In this document: positions 45,213 to 59,100 of the stretch, piece after piece
Layout of the letters: every line of letters starts with the position of its first letter
Position numbering within the stretch: position 1 is the first letter of the stretch
Translations under genes and position numbers: made by a program
Notes under the pieces: generated by a model
Databases searched by the model: none
What the model was told of the DNA's origin: nothing
The model's input: only the letters and a program-made list of their open reading frames with translations
Source of the DNA: Cyanoderma ruficeps
Lineage: Eukaryota > Chordata > Aves > Passeriformes > Timaliidae
NCBI GenBank assembly: GCA_008694505.1
Contig: VZDJ01007749.1
Span: 422,048-486,047, forward strand
Direction: 5' to 3'
DNA length: 64,000 nucleotides

Positions 45213-48200
45213 TAATTTGCCTCTTGTCGTCTTCCCCCTCTTCCCAAAGTGGAAACGAAACAAAGACAGGAGGTTAGGGTATCGGGAAGAAAGCAAAAGA
45301 AACAGAAGTAAACCCACGAGAAATCTGCGAGCAGAACAGAGCTTGCGCCTGGCTTGGCCTTGTGTGTTTAACAACATTCAGGGATTCCTTCTCCCGCCTC
45401 CTGTTCAATCTGCTTTTTTATTAAAAGCAGTGGAAACGCACTTGGTGCCTCCGTCCCCAAGCTCATCCCTTCGGCAAAGAAGGCACCGGGCTGGAGTCGT
45501 TGCGGGAATGAGCACCAGGATCTGTTTCCCTACAGGAAGAAGAGGCCTTTCAAACGGAGTCACTCCTCTCCGAGGGTGCTGCTTTCCTCCCATAGGACAG
45601 AGCACACACCAGGGGGAATTGATGGGAGTTTCACAGTCGGTTTCATTGAGACCAAGATTTAACTTCAGGGGCTGGACCTGGAGCATCTGAATGGAACACG
45701 CCTCCAAATATCACGGCCAAATGAAAGAGCTTTGCTTGATGCATGTCCCCGTTAGTCTTCTGTGCGTGAGTTCTTGGGGGGGTCTGAGACTGGGGCTGTG
45801 GGACAGCCTGGAGCCCCAGGGGTAAAGCTCCAGCTCCATATCAGGTGACGCACTGTCAGACAGCTCCTCCAGCGATCTGTATTTCCAGCAGGGTATCCCA
45901 GCACATACTTGCTCTCCCGTGGGGAGTTTACAGTTTCTGCAGGTACCAGGTGAGAAGCCACCTCTGCATGGCTTTGGGCAACACCTCAGCAAGACTGCAC
46001 ATAAAACCTTCCCTTTCTCTCTTTCTCTTTCAGGCTATGTAATTTCTCTGTTATGTCTGATATTTTGCTCCAGGACAAAATACAGCTATGTGGGGCTTGA
46101 TTGATTTTTTTTTTGGCAGTGCTTTCAACTTGAGGTTTCTTTTATTTTAATGACTCCTTGTCTTTTAAGCGGAAAGAGGTAGCAAATGACATTAATCAGA
46201 GTGCTGCCAAGCCAAGAGCTTGCTGAGATGACTTCACTGTCATCTGGGCTGTCTCAAATCCTGCTTTGAGGTTCTCATGTAATGAGGTCCTGAAGCATAC
46301 ACTTCACTTCCACTGGGTGCTCCAAGTCAGACCTGCAGTTACAAGCATGCCTGAATCAGGAATAATAATAGCAACAACAACAATAATAATATCATCAGCT
46401 CTGGAGCCTTTGACACCAGTGGTCAGTGCTGAGGTGTGCCCAGCACCACTGGAGACAGAGTGAAGAGAAAGTCCTGCAGCCTCTGGCAAGGCAAGAGGAG
46501 CTGGGTGTAGAGGCACCAGCTTCATGAAGGAGAGCATTCCAGTGGTAGTGGGCTGCCTACTTGCTGAGCTACCAGGTGGAAATGCGGACTGTTGACTCTT
46601 GGTGTTGCTTGGCCCATATGAAAATCATACTGCCTTTCCAACAAATAACATTCCTTGGTGCTTTCTAACCTGGAGGAGCCTGAGGAGCGTGCTCACAGCA
46701 CCCACCAACACCATTGAAGGGAGGCACATGCCGCACCATGAAGTGGGATCTTTGTGGATCTTTGTCTTCAGCAAGGCAGCCCACAGACATATTACTGGAT
46801 GGCCATGTCCTCAAACTCCCACTGGAGCAATGTTGCATGTACAGCTTCAGAACTGTAATTAAACCTAATAAATAATCATGCTAATGAGGTAATGGGCACA
46901 AAGATTTCTGTAGGATCATGTTTAGTTTCTCGCATTACCTGGGTGTGGGACAAAATCTGGCATGTCAAATTAATATTTCGGGTGTAAACCAAATTAAATG
47001 TACAAAATGCCCCATAGGGTCAAAGCACAGTGGGACCCCACCCTTATGGATTTGACTACTAAAATGTGTTTCATTTCACCCAGATCATTTGAGAGTGAGG
47101 AGGGAGAGATGGGATCAAAGAAAGAACCAGCCGTGTGTCGCTGTCTCAATCACATCCCACCCCTTCCCAAACTAGGCCTGTGTGGGGTTGGATTGGTGGC
47201 CATGTGCAAGGGGTAGAGGGACTCATGCTCCTCATTCTGGAGGACCCCATGTCACTGCCAGCATCACCCTGTTGATGTGGCACCCAGGAAGGAGTGGGGA
47301 AAGTGTGCTTGGGGGCAAGGACCTGGGTGTATGGGGCAAGGACCTGCATGTAGGACCAAGGGAAGGAGCTGGACTTGAGAAGAGCAGTGGGAGAGATACT
47401 CGGGAAAGGAGGTGTAAGGAAGGCACTGCTCAGGGGACAACAATTCAGTTTGATCTGTGAACACGGAATATTTCAGCTGTGATCCCAGGAAGCCCTGTCT
47501 GTTCTTCTTGCCTGGACTAATTTTCACCACAATCAGCATGATGATGATGCAAAAGGGCATGTTCTGGGCAGGGATGAGGGTTTGATTGCACAGCCGTCAG
47601 AGCTGAGCGTTTTTGAAAGACACAGTCCCTCAGCAGTGCCAAGGCAATTCCTTCAGCATGGAATACAGCAAAGGAACCTTCCCGCTCAACTCCCAGTGGC
47701 ATCTTGCCCCCAGCCACCACTCTTCTAGCACTGGGAGTGGAGGGAGTCCAGCAGGTCCACCTGCAGGGGCTGAGGGTGCTCTGCCCACAAGTCACTCAGA
47801 ACCCCTTTTCTGGCAATTTCTCATGATTTTGAGCCCAACCAAGCCAGACAGAGATGAGAATGTGGCTGGTACAGCAGCTTGGCCATGCAGCCTTTGGTTT
47901 CTGGCTCCCAGCAGAACTCAGGTGGGGAGATTTACACAACTTTACTGACCAGGCAGGAAAGGCAACAGCTTCACACCCTTGGGAAGCTGAACCTTCGTCT
48001 TCAGGGTCTGTAGTGTTCCTGACACACCAGGGCTGGAACACCTGGGTCACTGCAAGTCACACAAAAACCCAGCTGACACCCCCTTGGCTGGTGAGCCCCC
48101 ATGCTGCTCTCAAGAGGCATTTTGGGAGAGATGGGGAGGAGTCTGGGTGTCAAAACATTGCTTAGTCCTTTGCAAGACACATCCTGGTGTGATATCCCTT

Positions 48201-51200
48201 GCTTGAAATGCTCCATGTGTCCCCATCTGTGGTGGGATGATGAGCACAAAGCCTAGTGCAGCAACCAGGAGTGGGCACCACCAGGCCACCAGGAGCCCTG
48301 GGGTCACATCCCAGACACATCACAGAGAGAGGTTCATGCAAGGAAGATGCTCTCATTGCAACCAAGGCAAGATTAGAGCAAGGGAAAGTATCTCCAGTGC
48401 AGCTGTTTCCAACCTCCTGCCTCCTTGGATTATCCACTGGAGGTCAAGCATGCCATAGGGTCTTTCAGGCAGGATTGTGAGGAGGTCCTCAGATACCTCT
48501 GAGGACTGTATCTTGAAAGCCCACAAAAAAGCAATATTTCCCCCTGCTCTGGAAGAAAGCTTCTCCTTAGACACATGCTGCTTCCATCCCTGGCTTTCCT
48601 TCCACCTGGTTGTCTCTATGCTGCAGCTCAGCATCTGTCTGTGAAGAGCCGAGGTGCTCCTGGAGATGCTCCAGTTCTGCCCGCACTTCATCACATGCTC
48701 GCGGCAGTGGGGGTGACTCAGCTGGGTTTCAGCAGCCACATGCACGCACACACCATGCCTTGCCTGGGGGCCTGCTCTTGTCTCCCAGGGCACGTTCCCA
48801 CCCAAAGCACAGAGTTTGGGTGAACACTGGCCCGTGGTGCTGTGGAGGTCAGGGGGATGTGAGCATTGCTGGAGTGGCAAGGGCTGGCAGAGCAAAGCTA
48901 CTGCCCTGGCCACCCTGTGTGCTGCCTGCTGGCCTCTGTGCTGCCAGCTCTGGGGCCAAGCCTGGCCACTGGAAAGCCCTGCTTCCAAGCCAGGTTTTGG
49001 CAGCACTCCTGCTTAAATGAAGAAACACTTCACCAAAGCTGCAGGAGCCAGAGTGGCTCAACGCCAGCATTATCTTGGAAGGAGGGAACAGTGGCTCTGC
49101 AGGCTCCCCCAGTTTGGAGGGTGATCTGCTTTCCTTGACTGAGCAGGGAAGGATGGCAAAGGTGCCAGCTGGAGGGATGGCTCCCCAGACTGCGGCAGAA
49201 CCTGCCCTGCCTGTGCTTCCCTGCCACGTTTCAAAGCACCCCACCAGGCTGACTCACCAGGCTCCTGTCTCCCTGCCTCCCACGGCCCCTGCCACTCCCA
49301 GCGTCTCCCTCTCTTTCTCGACCTATAACTCCACTTCCTTCTCACTATCCCCAGGTGGATCAGCACTGTCTCTCTGGCCACCCATCCATTGTGGCTCTGC
49401 TTCCTCAGGGCATGCAGCATCACCATGGGTTCCCACCGAGCCTACAGGTCCCACTCCCTGTGGAAATGGCCCCCCTGTGAGTTCTGTGGTGGGTGTTAGA
49501 CCCCAGCAGCATCCCCTGAGCATCCTCCTTGGTGCTATCCATGGCCCTGTGCTTAGGGGAAGAGGCTGCTGGAGGATCTTTTGTGCCTCATATCCCCTAC
49601 ACATGGTCCAGCACCACTCTGGGAGGACAGTGACCCTCTTGGAGAGATGTCCACTCTCACAAGGCGGTCAGCAGAACCCTGAGCTGTCAGACTGACATGG
49701 AAAGGTGATGAGCATCTATGTCTGGAGATCTCTGAAGCCCCTTGCCAGCTTTGTCTGCATGGTCTAACTTGTTTTTTTCTGTTGCTTGGTATCCTGCAAT
49801 CCTACTGCCCAGTGTTTCCTCCCTGGGAATTTCAGTGTGTTCCTACCAAGCTTGATAGAGTACCAAAAGTTCCAAAGGTAATGAAATCTCAGGAGTATCC
49901 TACAAGTCAATAGATAAATACTGGACAGAAAGCTACTTCCTCTGAATGTTTCTGCTGTGCCTCAAAATACATCACCTTTATTAGACACCAGCAAATCCAC
50001 ATGGGCTCTAGCTTCCAAAAATTTCCACACAAGTGAGAGCCCCTCCAGCCTCTTCCAGTACTGGTGGTAGCCCTCAATGCCCTGTGTTTCTCTAGTGTCT
50101 TCACAGGAGACACCTCTATGCACCAAACCCCACAGCTGTGTGAACAGTGAAAAGATGGGGCAGCAGCCTCTCACCCTTCCTGCCTAGATGTTTGGATTTT
50201 GGATTCTCTCAGTCAGGTCACAGGAAGTTTCAGCCAGGTGGGTTTGTCCACACAAGCAGCTTCCCAATTCAGTCTTTGGAGGGGGGTGCTGGAATGCAGT
50301 GGAAAGGATACCACAGGTGGTCTGCTGACACCCGATTCCCTGGCTTTATCCTTGTGAGAGGCATTTTCCCTTCTTGCATTATGCTCCATTAATCATCACC
50401 ACATCTTGCTGTTCCCATTTTGCTGCCCAGCTGGAGTTTGCTTCCCATGAAGATGGGAGGTCTTACCCTGGAAAAGACACATTTTCCCTGACACTGGGAT
50501 GCACAGCACATCGGGATGCACTGCCACCGGCATGCACTGCACACCAGGATGTGCTCATGGAGGTTGAGAGCTCAAGAAAGGAATGTGAAGCCCATTAGCT
50601 GACTGGGATGACAAGCATTTGTCAGGATTTGGGGAGACATGGGGAAAGCTCTCCTTGAAAACCTGGTGGAAAAAAGCTGGATGAGCCACAACTGGGGGCT
50701 GACTCAGTTAGTGTCTTTCCAGGTTCCTATAAATGATGAGTGTGATTTTGAAACCCATGCTTCCCGCGGCTGGTACAGCATGATAAGCTGTGCTTCCCCC
50801 CTCCCACAAGCCCTGCCATCTCTGCCATCCTCCTCCAAGCTCAAACCACGGAGGTAGAAAAACCCCTGTCCCCTCCCCAAGGACAAATGGCACCTCTGGG
50901 GCCCCCCAAGGCTTCCTCATTCCTGCTGGATGATGACCCGGCTGCCATAAATCCCTTTGTATGCGTATGGAGCTCAAGCATTTCTTTACCATTTCAAAAA
51001 CCTGAAGGAGGGGCTAGGTGCTGTCCCTGCCATCCCTCTCCTTTTGCAGGATTACTAGAGTGAGAAAAAAGTGATAAGGGCAGAGAGGGTCAGCTGGAAG
51101 AAGGAGTAACAGTTCCCAGCTGGGTGCTCTGGGACAGTCCCATTGCTGCCACCCCTGGCCAAACACCCGGGCAGTGCAGCTCCCTGGGATTTTGGCAGCA

Positions 51201-52438
51201 GAAGAAAGAGAAGATGGTTCTGCTGCACTCCTGTCAGCTCCTCCCTGAAAAGGAAGACCACCAGCACAGCAGTGGCAATGCCAGGCCAAGCACAAAACAG
51301 CTCCAGGCAGGGCCAGGGGATGGGACAGGATGTCCCAACCCCTGTTCAGACACTGCCATGTTAGAGATGCACCTTTCCTGCTCCTTGTCCTGGTGCCACG
51401 CGTGCAGGGGGAGGGCTCCTTCCCAATGGGAATCCAGCGCTGCTGCTGGAGAGTCTCTTCCCGTCCCGCCTGTGCTACACCAGAGCATGTGCTCCAACAT
51501 GCCCAGGATGAGTGAAACACTGGGATACAGAGCCACTGCCCGTGGACTGGCCTAGGGAGCTCAGTGGTGCTGCTTCCAGCTGGACCCCTTTCCTTACAGC
51601 TCTGGTTTGACTGCTGAGGGGGTTCAATGCTGGCTGCAGCACACATGGGTGCCTCTGGCCCCTCCATACACACCCAGGTGAGCATGGCTGCAGCCCAAGA
51701 ATCCCTCCTCACAGAGAGCCCTGGGAGGATGTGAGCTGGGGGGTGCAGCTTACCCTGCTTTGGGGGCCAGGACCCCCCACATCTTCCTGTCTTGCAGCAG
51801 CCCTACAAGTTGCAAGGTGACTGCAGAATTACCCTGGCAACATTTCAGAGTTCCATGTACAATGGTTTTGATCTCCCAGTGCCTTTTCAATGATTTCCAG
51901 GAAAGAAAAAACCTAACCCTAAGCCCAAAAGCACCCCTCAGTTCTCAGCAGCGCTGCCACTGTTCCTGCCTCTCACCGGCCGCGAGCAAGGGTCTGTAGA
52001 ATTGCCATCAATATAATTATTACTTCTTGGGATTACATCCTCTCCCTGCTGCAGAGCAGGTAGACTTTGGCCTCTGCCTGCATTTCATCCCCCTCTCAGG
52101 GGAAGCACTTGCAGGAGGGAGCCAGGCTGCACTCCCTGGGTCAGGTACCCTCTGCAACACCCCAAAACGAGGGGCAGGGACCAACCATGCCATGGGGAGA
52201 CGGGGACAGATATGGTGGGGAGGTGGCATCCAGACCCTCCTCCTCAATCCCTCATGCTGGTGATGCCAGGGAAGGAGCATGGGGTGTCTGGGGTCACAGG
52301 GGGCCCCTTTTTACCCTCTGGCCAGGGCAGTAGGAGGTGTTGGTGCCTGGTGGCAGCCCCACACCTTAGTTGATTTAGCTGGAGGTGACTGATGACGTCC
52401 CCGAGGATTGCTGGCTAACGTGTAATCACACAAGCCCA

Positions 52439-52467
52439 GCTATAAAACCAGCAAGGTTTTATATAGC
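52439..52467. repeat. AT-rich hairpin
   Basis: GCTATAAAACC and GGTTTTATATAGC flank a 5-nt loop (AGCAA); nine pairs form, or eleven with a two-base bulge. TGACGTC, a CREB/ATF-type core, lies about 40 bp to the left. Confidence 0.6.
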
Positions 52468-53548
52468 CACTAGCAACCACTAGTGTCTGCCCGGAGCCCC
52501 TGCCCTCACTGCCTCAAGGAGGAAGTACATGGGGAATTTAAAATCTGAAATAACTGTTTCACAGGCTGCCCTCCAAATGGAAGGAAAGTTTCAGTGCTCC
52601 TTGCTTGAAAGAATTCTGTTGTCTTCCCCCTTAGTTTATCTTTACTCCATCATTCAAATGTCAGGAAAATCAGATTTGCTTCCCTCCAGCTCCCTGCGAA
52701 GAACTATCAGAGGGCCCTGGGGCTTCTCTGAATGGGAGGAGCAACAAAATTCATCTAAATTGCTGGTGAGGTTCATGGAGCTTCTTTCTGTACAAGTGCA
52801 GACGGAATGAGTTCCAAGGGCTTTCACTTCATTCACACCCATCAAAAAATAAAACTCACCCAAATCCAGGCACACCTCCACCTGCCTGGAAAGGAGGCTG
52901 GCCTGATCAAAATAAAGCATTTTTTAATACATACATTTCATGAATTAAAACTATTTTTGGAGTTTCTATGCACAGAGAAGCCCTCAGTCACTCCTCTGAA
53001 TTACAGAGGAGGAACACAAAAAGTTACATTACAATTGTTTCCTCTGCATAATGCACTTTTGAATACCAACAACATGCCCCTGGCCAGCAAATCCTACAGA
53101 AACATTTCCTGCAGGGACAGGGTGGCTGCACCTGAACCATCAATACCTACACCACCACAGCCAGGTCTGTCCCTGTTGCCAAGGGACAGGAATAATTCCG
53201 TTTCTCGAAAGGGAAAAGGTATTGTGGTGAGATAAAAGTGCCTACAACACAGAAATTAGTTATTTTTGCTGCTATAATTAGTATTGCCATGAGGAGAAAA
53301 TCAATGCTAACACCAGCAGGCACAGCCTGCTCTCCTCCTCAGGTCTGCCTCTACCCCGATACCTTGGCAAAGCCTTGCAGGCGCCCACACTTATACTCGT
53401 CAGCCACACTGAGCTTCACAGAGCATATGGAAGGTTGGGTTAGGCTGAATTCAGGTTTTGTTTTTTTTGTCTTCTTTGCCACCGAGGCAGCCAAGCTCCA
53501 GTGTCCCAGTGGAGAGCTCTGGGTGTGTGCAAAATTGCCCCATGTGAG

Positions 53549-53580
53549 CACACACACACACANGGGAGGGAGGGAGGGAG
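53549..53580. repeat. (CA)n and (GGGA)n microsatellite with one N
   Basis: (CA)7 at 53549–53562, an undetermined base at 53563, then GGGA repeats. The N marks an uncertain junction. Confidence 0.85.
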
Positions 53581-55639
53581 AGCTGCCTCTACAAAGAGGG
53601 AAGGACAGCCAGCAGCTCACCAGAACCCTGGGGGGAAATCGAGAAAACATACCTTTAGGATGATATTTTAAATTATTATTATTATTTGTTAGTTTGCAGT
53701 TTGATAGGAGAGGTTGGTTCTTCACATTACACAGGGCAAATGGAGCAGGAGGGGGCTGTGGTTCAGAACACGAACCTGGAAATGGGCTATGTTTGAACTT
53801 TTCTCTCCCCCTTCATATCTTGCAGGGGTTTCCTGAGGCTTCAGTCCTTTTTCTTTTGCCACTAAGGAATGCCGCAACTGAGCGGCCTGTTTTCTGCATT
53901 CTCTGGTGGCTAATACAGGGTTGAGCTGGCACTGCCACCCCTTCTCTTCACAGGATGCTACCCAGGGTAACGACTCATGGCACAAAGCCTGGCCAGAACT
54001 CCTCATCCATCAAAACGGTTGGAACAGGGAAATAAACATGGAAGTCTTACTGAGACAGGGCCTGCAATGCAGCCTTATCAAAGTGGATGCCAAATGCCCG
54101 TGAAAGAGCACAGAAGGTGGATGAGGCACACGGGTTGCACAAGCTGAATTTTCTTTGAAATCTAGGATAAAAAAGACCCCTAAGGATGGACTGCAGATGT
54201 TATCCAAGATAATTATCCAGATCTGCACTGTTTACCCAGGGGAAAAATGGCCTTGAGCTTTCCAGTCTCCTTCAGACATGACCTAACCCCTTCCCGCCTG
54301 GCTCTTGACCCTGCTTCCATGAGCGGCTGTGCCGCTATTCCCATGCCAGCAAAGGAGGAGCCCAGCACAAGAAAGGGAGCACCAAAGCTATGGGCCTAGC
54401 ACACATTTCACCAGCAGAGAAACCCTCCTGATCAACCTCTCCCTCAGCTTAAGCCCATCCTCTGCTTCTCTGTTTGGGAGTCTCATGGACACAGCCACCA
54501 GGTTTGTGCTCGTTGCGCTGAAATCTTCTCTCCTGTGCTTCTGCCCAGCACCAGCTGGAAAGGTCTACCCCAGCAGCATCCCCTCTGGGCACTTCTGCCC
54601 TCCCATCCATCACACCACTTCCCTGCCCCTGCAGCCTGGCTCCGAGGAAGGAAAATGGGCTTTTCCACATCATGGCTGCTGCAAGGTTTTAAATCAGACC
54701 AGCTGATAATCTGGGCTTGGAAAAGGTCCCCTTTCACCCCAGAGCATGGAAGGGGGGCAAAGCAGAACAGCAGGGTCACAGCAGGGGAGCTGAGCCCTTC
54801 AGCGAGCCCCAGCCCTTGGGAGAGAGGGAGGAACACAGGAATACCTGAACCACCAGGGCAGAAACTGAGATTGTGAAAGCACAGCCTGAATGCTCCCTGC
54901 CTGGGGATTTTAGCCCCTCCAGTGATTAATGACAGGGTTGGGTAGGCGCACGCGGGGGGAGCTGCATCCTTCCCCAGTCCCAAGGGCGCTGTGTTGGTTC
55001 ATATCCAGCAAGCTCCTGGCTTGACCCCGTTCTTGGCACTCCAGCGGCCTTGGACACGTTACAAGCACTTATGCACAAGCCCTAATAACAATAAACACAC
55101 CAATGTGAGCACAGGGATTAGACTGAATTGAAACATTATCATTCCCACTAATTTCACCTTTCATTTTAATCACGTTAATTCAGCAGAGAGATGAAAAAGA
55201 TTATAACGAGGAGGGATCAGCCTGACGTGTTTGGTTTCCCTCCTCCACTGCAGACAGGGCTGGGGATGGAATAATTCTGTCTTCAGAGCATGAAAAACTG
55301 GCAAACACGGGGCCTTAAGGCCACACATTGAACAATGAGAAGAAATCAAACAATTGAAGAGCAGCTTTCTCCAGCTGCTTCTCCCATGCAACTCGGGATT
55401 TCTGGGCGAGGAGAGCGCAGAACTGGTGGTCTTTACTCGACAAAACCGGAAATGTTTCTTGCTCGCAGAAGAAACCTCCTTTTGTTTGTGTTCGCCAACA
55501 GGAAGCTCCAGGGAACATCCCCTCCAGGGAACAGCCCCGGGAGACACCGGCACAGCTGGGCACCCAATCTCCAGTGGCGCTGATGGAACAAAGGCCCGTT
55601 TTTAGCACTCCATGTCAGAGTTTCTGGCCAGGAGGCTGC

Positions 55640-56120
55640 GAGTACCCAACCCTGCAGCAGAGCCGCGTCCCGCTCCCGCCTCCTGGCGCCGCGTCGCGCC
55701 CCGCCCCGCATCGGCGCTTGGCTGCTCCGGCCTGGCTCGCTGTGCTCGGCGCTCGGCCGGGGGCGGGGTGCGCCGCCTCACGCTCTCCCGCACCCCCGCT
55801 CGCCCGGCGCTTTTCCCGTCGCGGCCCCGCCGGCCATGTCGCGGGGTTCCCGCCTGGCGCTGACCGTCTCCGCGCTGCTTTCCGCCGCCATCGTGGCAAC
55901 CGTGCACATCCAGCAGCGCCGGGAGCTGGAGGTGAGTGCGCGCCGCGGGCCGCAGGGGGGAGGTGGCGAGCGGGGCCCTGCCCTCACTGCGGTCCCGCCC
56001 ACCGGCCGGAAAGGCCACGCCTCCGGTCATCAGGCCCCGCTCCCTCACTTGGCGCCCTTCCCTGCCCCCACCTGTGGGCTCAGCGCGGAGCCCCGCCCAT
56101 CTCTAAGCCACGCCCACAGC
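55640..56120 (+). promoter_or_regulatory. PET117: PET117 CpG-island promoter
   Basis: A dense CpG block surrounds PET117 exon 1. GC boxes of the Sp1 type are at 55699–55707 (CCCCGCCCC) and 55759–55768 (GGGGGCGGGG). There is no evident TATA box. It may also drive KAT14, which has no CpG island of its own. Confidence 0.75.
55836..55931 (+). CDS. PET117: PET117 exon 1 (coding part)
   Basis: Residues 1–32, membrane segment and the start of the helix (IQQRRELE). Donor gtgagt, phase 0. Confidence 0.94.
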
Positions 56121-59100
56121 CAAACCCCCCGCCCCGTGCGCGCTGGGGACCCGCGCCTGAGCCCACGTGTCCCTGCTCCATCTATCCATCCATCCATCCC
56201 CATCCCCCCCTCTTGTCCATGCCCGCGCCTAAGCTGGTGTCTCAGCACTGGAGGCTATGGGCACTGCATGTCCCCAGCCTGGCTCAGAGAGGCCAGAGCT
56301 GCCCCTGCCCGGCGCTGCCCCACTGGTGCTGCCTCGGCTGCACTGCCCCTGGTGGTGCTCTCTACACAAGCAATCCCTTTCCAGCCTTAGCGCCTGTGCT
56401 TTCCATGCTCTTTTAGCTACACCAGGTCCTTAACGCTGTCCTGTGCGTTTCCCTTCAGGCGCAAATAGCAGCGAGGAGCTCCAGGTGAGGCTCAATGGAG
56501 GTGCTTCCCTCCCTCCCCAGCAGTCAGCATGCAGGGAGGATGTGATCATGCAACCTCTAGGCCAAGGCCAACCTGCGCCCCCCACCCCCTGGCCGTGTTC
56601 CCAGGGTTCTCCCTGTCCGGCTGTGCTGCCCCACTGGTGTGCCCTCTTTTTCCTCAGCCCCACAAATGCACCCTGCTGAAGGACAGACAGCACTGTGCTG
56701 TACCGTGCCCCTGCTCCCTTCTTGTTTTGCCAGAGCAAGCACAGTGCAACAAGTTGAACAGGGCAGTTCTCTGTGCTATATTTACAAAAATAAGGAAATT
56801 CCTGGCAGGCAGCTTGTGTGCCAGAGAGCCCACAGCCAAAAGGTGTTAGGTTTGACCATGGTGAGTCCTAATACAGAGCAGTCCTGCCTGGGACTAAAAG
56901 CTGTGTGGTTGTGTAAAGAAAGGTGTGCTGTGTGGGCAGTGAGTGTGCTGGTTTGCACCCTGATGATGAGCCAAAGGTTATATGAGGGCACACATCTGAT
57001 CCTTCTCCACTTGCATACAAAAAAATCTAGAAAATGCACACATAAAAAGCCTGTGTTAAATGACACTGAAGCAATCAGAAGTTACAGAACACCAGAGTTC
57101 AGATTCCCAATCCATAGCTCAGCTCAGCTGGCTGTTGCTTGGGCTTTATGATACAATCTATAATTAGAGGATTATATTTTCTCCCCCTCAAGAGATTGTC
57201 TCTGTCAGTGCTTGAGAGTTATGAAATTTGGAGGATGAGACTGGTCTGGGTAAGGAAAAAGGCAGGTTTATGTGAGCAGGAGTTGGAGAACACTCTGGTG
57301 CAGGCAAGAAGAGGAAAGCTGGGATCCTGGAGTGGCAACCACCAATGGCTTTGTACTTGCCAGAGCTGATGGATAAGTAGATCACCTAACACATTTTAGG
57401 TAGATCACATCACATGTTTGTAGCTGGCTGTTCTCTAATTCAGGGTGCCTTCCTTGAGCCACTGAGGATTTGGCAGGAATATCTGCTAAATGCTCCTGAA
57501 CTAAACTGCAGCTGCAATTAATGGCAGTTGTACTTTGAACATGTGCTGCAGAATAAACATCACCCTTGGGTGTTTCCATGGGACACCTAAACTTCATGAA
57601 TCTTTTTGACCGAAATCCTTGGCTAATACCAATTCAGAAGAGCCAAGGCTCAAAGCTTATGTTCTAAAAATTAAATCTCGGGTTTTCTTTTTATAATTCT
57701 TCATGGTCAAGTCAAGCAGTAGTGGCTTGATGTTCAACAGATCCAGTTATTTAGATAACATAATGGAAATAAGTAATATGGGTATTTTACAGTCCTGGCA
57801 TAGAGATTGTTTCAGGTTTATCTTTCTGCAGATTAATAAAATTTTCACTTTTATGAATTGATGTGCCAGGCCCAGAGCAATTTGACCTTGAACATGCTTT
57901 TCATGCCTGCAGAGGACAAGCAGGGCTAACTTCTAAGGATGGAGGAAAATGAGAAGATTAACTTTTTCATAGATTTTTGTCACATGTGACACTCAGATTA
58001 TAAAGGTGTCTTTTGCAAAGTGTGCATTTTCAAAGTAAGTACATTCACCATCTGGAATATTGCAGTGTTTTATGAAGGAAAAAGGATTATATTCTTGGTG
58101 CAATTGATCAGTTACCTTGTATCTCCCCACATCTTTATTGTTATTAACTAATAGTAATATAATGTAATAATGAGTTTATGAACTTTGTGTTCAGTTTCAA
58201 ATTACTGATTTGTAGCCTTAGTTCAGTTGATGGATGCTGGTGGGAAGGAACTGATTTTATTAGATTAATATCTGGAGAGAGTTTTGATTATTGGCTGACG
58301 TGTCTATGCATTTTCTTTACAAGAAAATGCAAGATAAAATTATATCTTAAACAAAGCCTTTCTGTTTTGATCTTGTCAGGAGAAATGAGTGGATTTGAAG
58401 TGTGCAGTCATTAGCATGCTAGATGAGGAATAAAACCCTGTGGTAACTGTCGAATAATAGTTACAAACATCCTCTCAAGTCACTTCAGAGTCAGCTTTCA
58501 AATAAATTATTTGCAAGTGCATTTTAGCATCATTCAAATGGGTCACCAGTTATTGATCTTTCACCGAATTATCAAAGTATCAATGTGAATAAAAATGTCT
58601 AGGTAAGAGAGAAAGAAGCATATGGAGGAAGCAAAGAGCAGCTGGGATTTTCTTAGGGTTTTTTACACCCATTGAGGGGTTGCACCCCAGGTTGAAAGCT
58701 GCTGGTGTTGTGTTGCACATTATGTGTTTATTTATAGATATGTTGTATATTTACATGATTTATAATGAACGTTTTAGGTAAAGGGGATATTTTTAAAGCA
58801 AGTGCTTTGCTTTTTCAAGAGTTTGACATAAGCAGGCTGTGGGTATTTTTTTATGATTGAGACATGATCAGAAAGAAGCAAATGAAGATATATGCCGGTT
58901 TTTCTTAAAATAGTTTCCAATTTGTCACAAAATTGCCTCCAAGCAGAGAAGTTTTGAGGAGCATATTCTGATTTGGTATAGATTTAGGTCAGAGATAACA
59001 GGATTTTTTAGCTCACATCCATCCTGCATGGCATGGGAATTACAGGCTCCTAGCATTTATTTGCTCAATAGCTTTGTCACTTAGTAAACTCAACCATCTG

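Larger units (their letters stand above)
45021..55640. other. Gene-free stretch between OVOL2 and PET117
   Basis: About 10.6 kb with no recognisable exon or RNA gene; open frames up to 232 codons (51014–51712, minus) lack any domain or splice context. Small structures: an AAT/AAC-rich run near 46362–46395, a hairpin at 52439–52467, a (CA)7 run broken by an N at 53563 and followed by GGGA repeats. It separates divergent OVOL2 from PET117 and is the natural place for OVOL2 regulatory elements, which is an inference from position only. Confidence 0.6.

Noticed and set aside
48353..49006. 217-codon minus-strand open frame
   Set aside because: Same reasoning: GC-rich intergenic DNA with competing open frames and no recognisable domain.
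51014..51712. 232-codon minus-strand open frame between OVOL2 and PET117
   Set aside because: No family resemblance, no splice context, and overlapping frames on the other strand are also open.
51911..51925. Telomere-like CCTAACCCTAAGCCC
   Set aside because: Barely two repeat units; too short to call an interstitial telomeric repeat.
55574..56416. 280-codon plus-strand open frame over PET117 exon 1
   Set aside because: It runs in another frame through the PET117 CpG island, ignores the splice site, and has GC-driven composition only.
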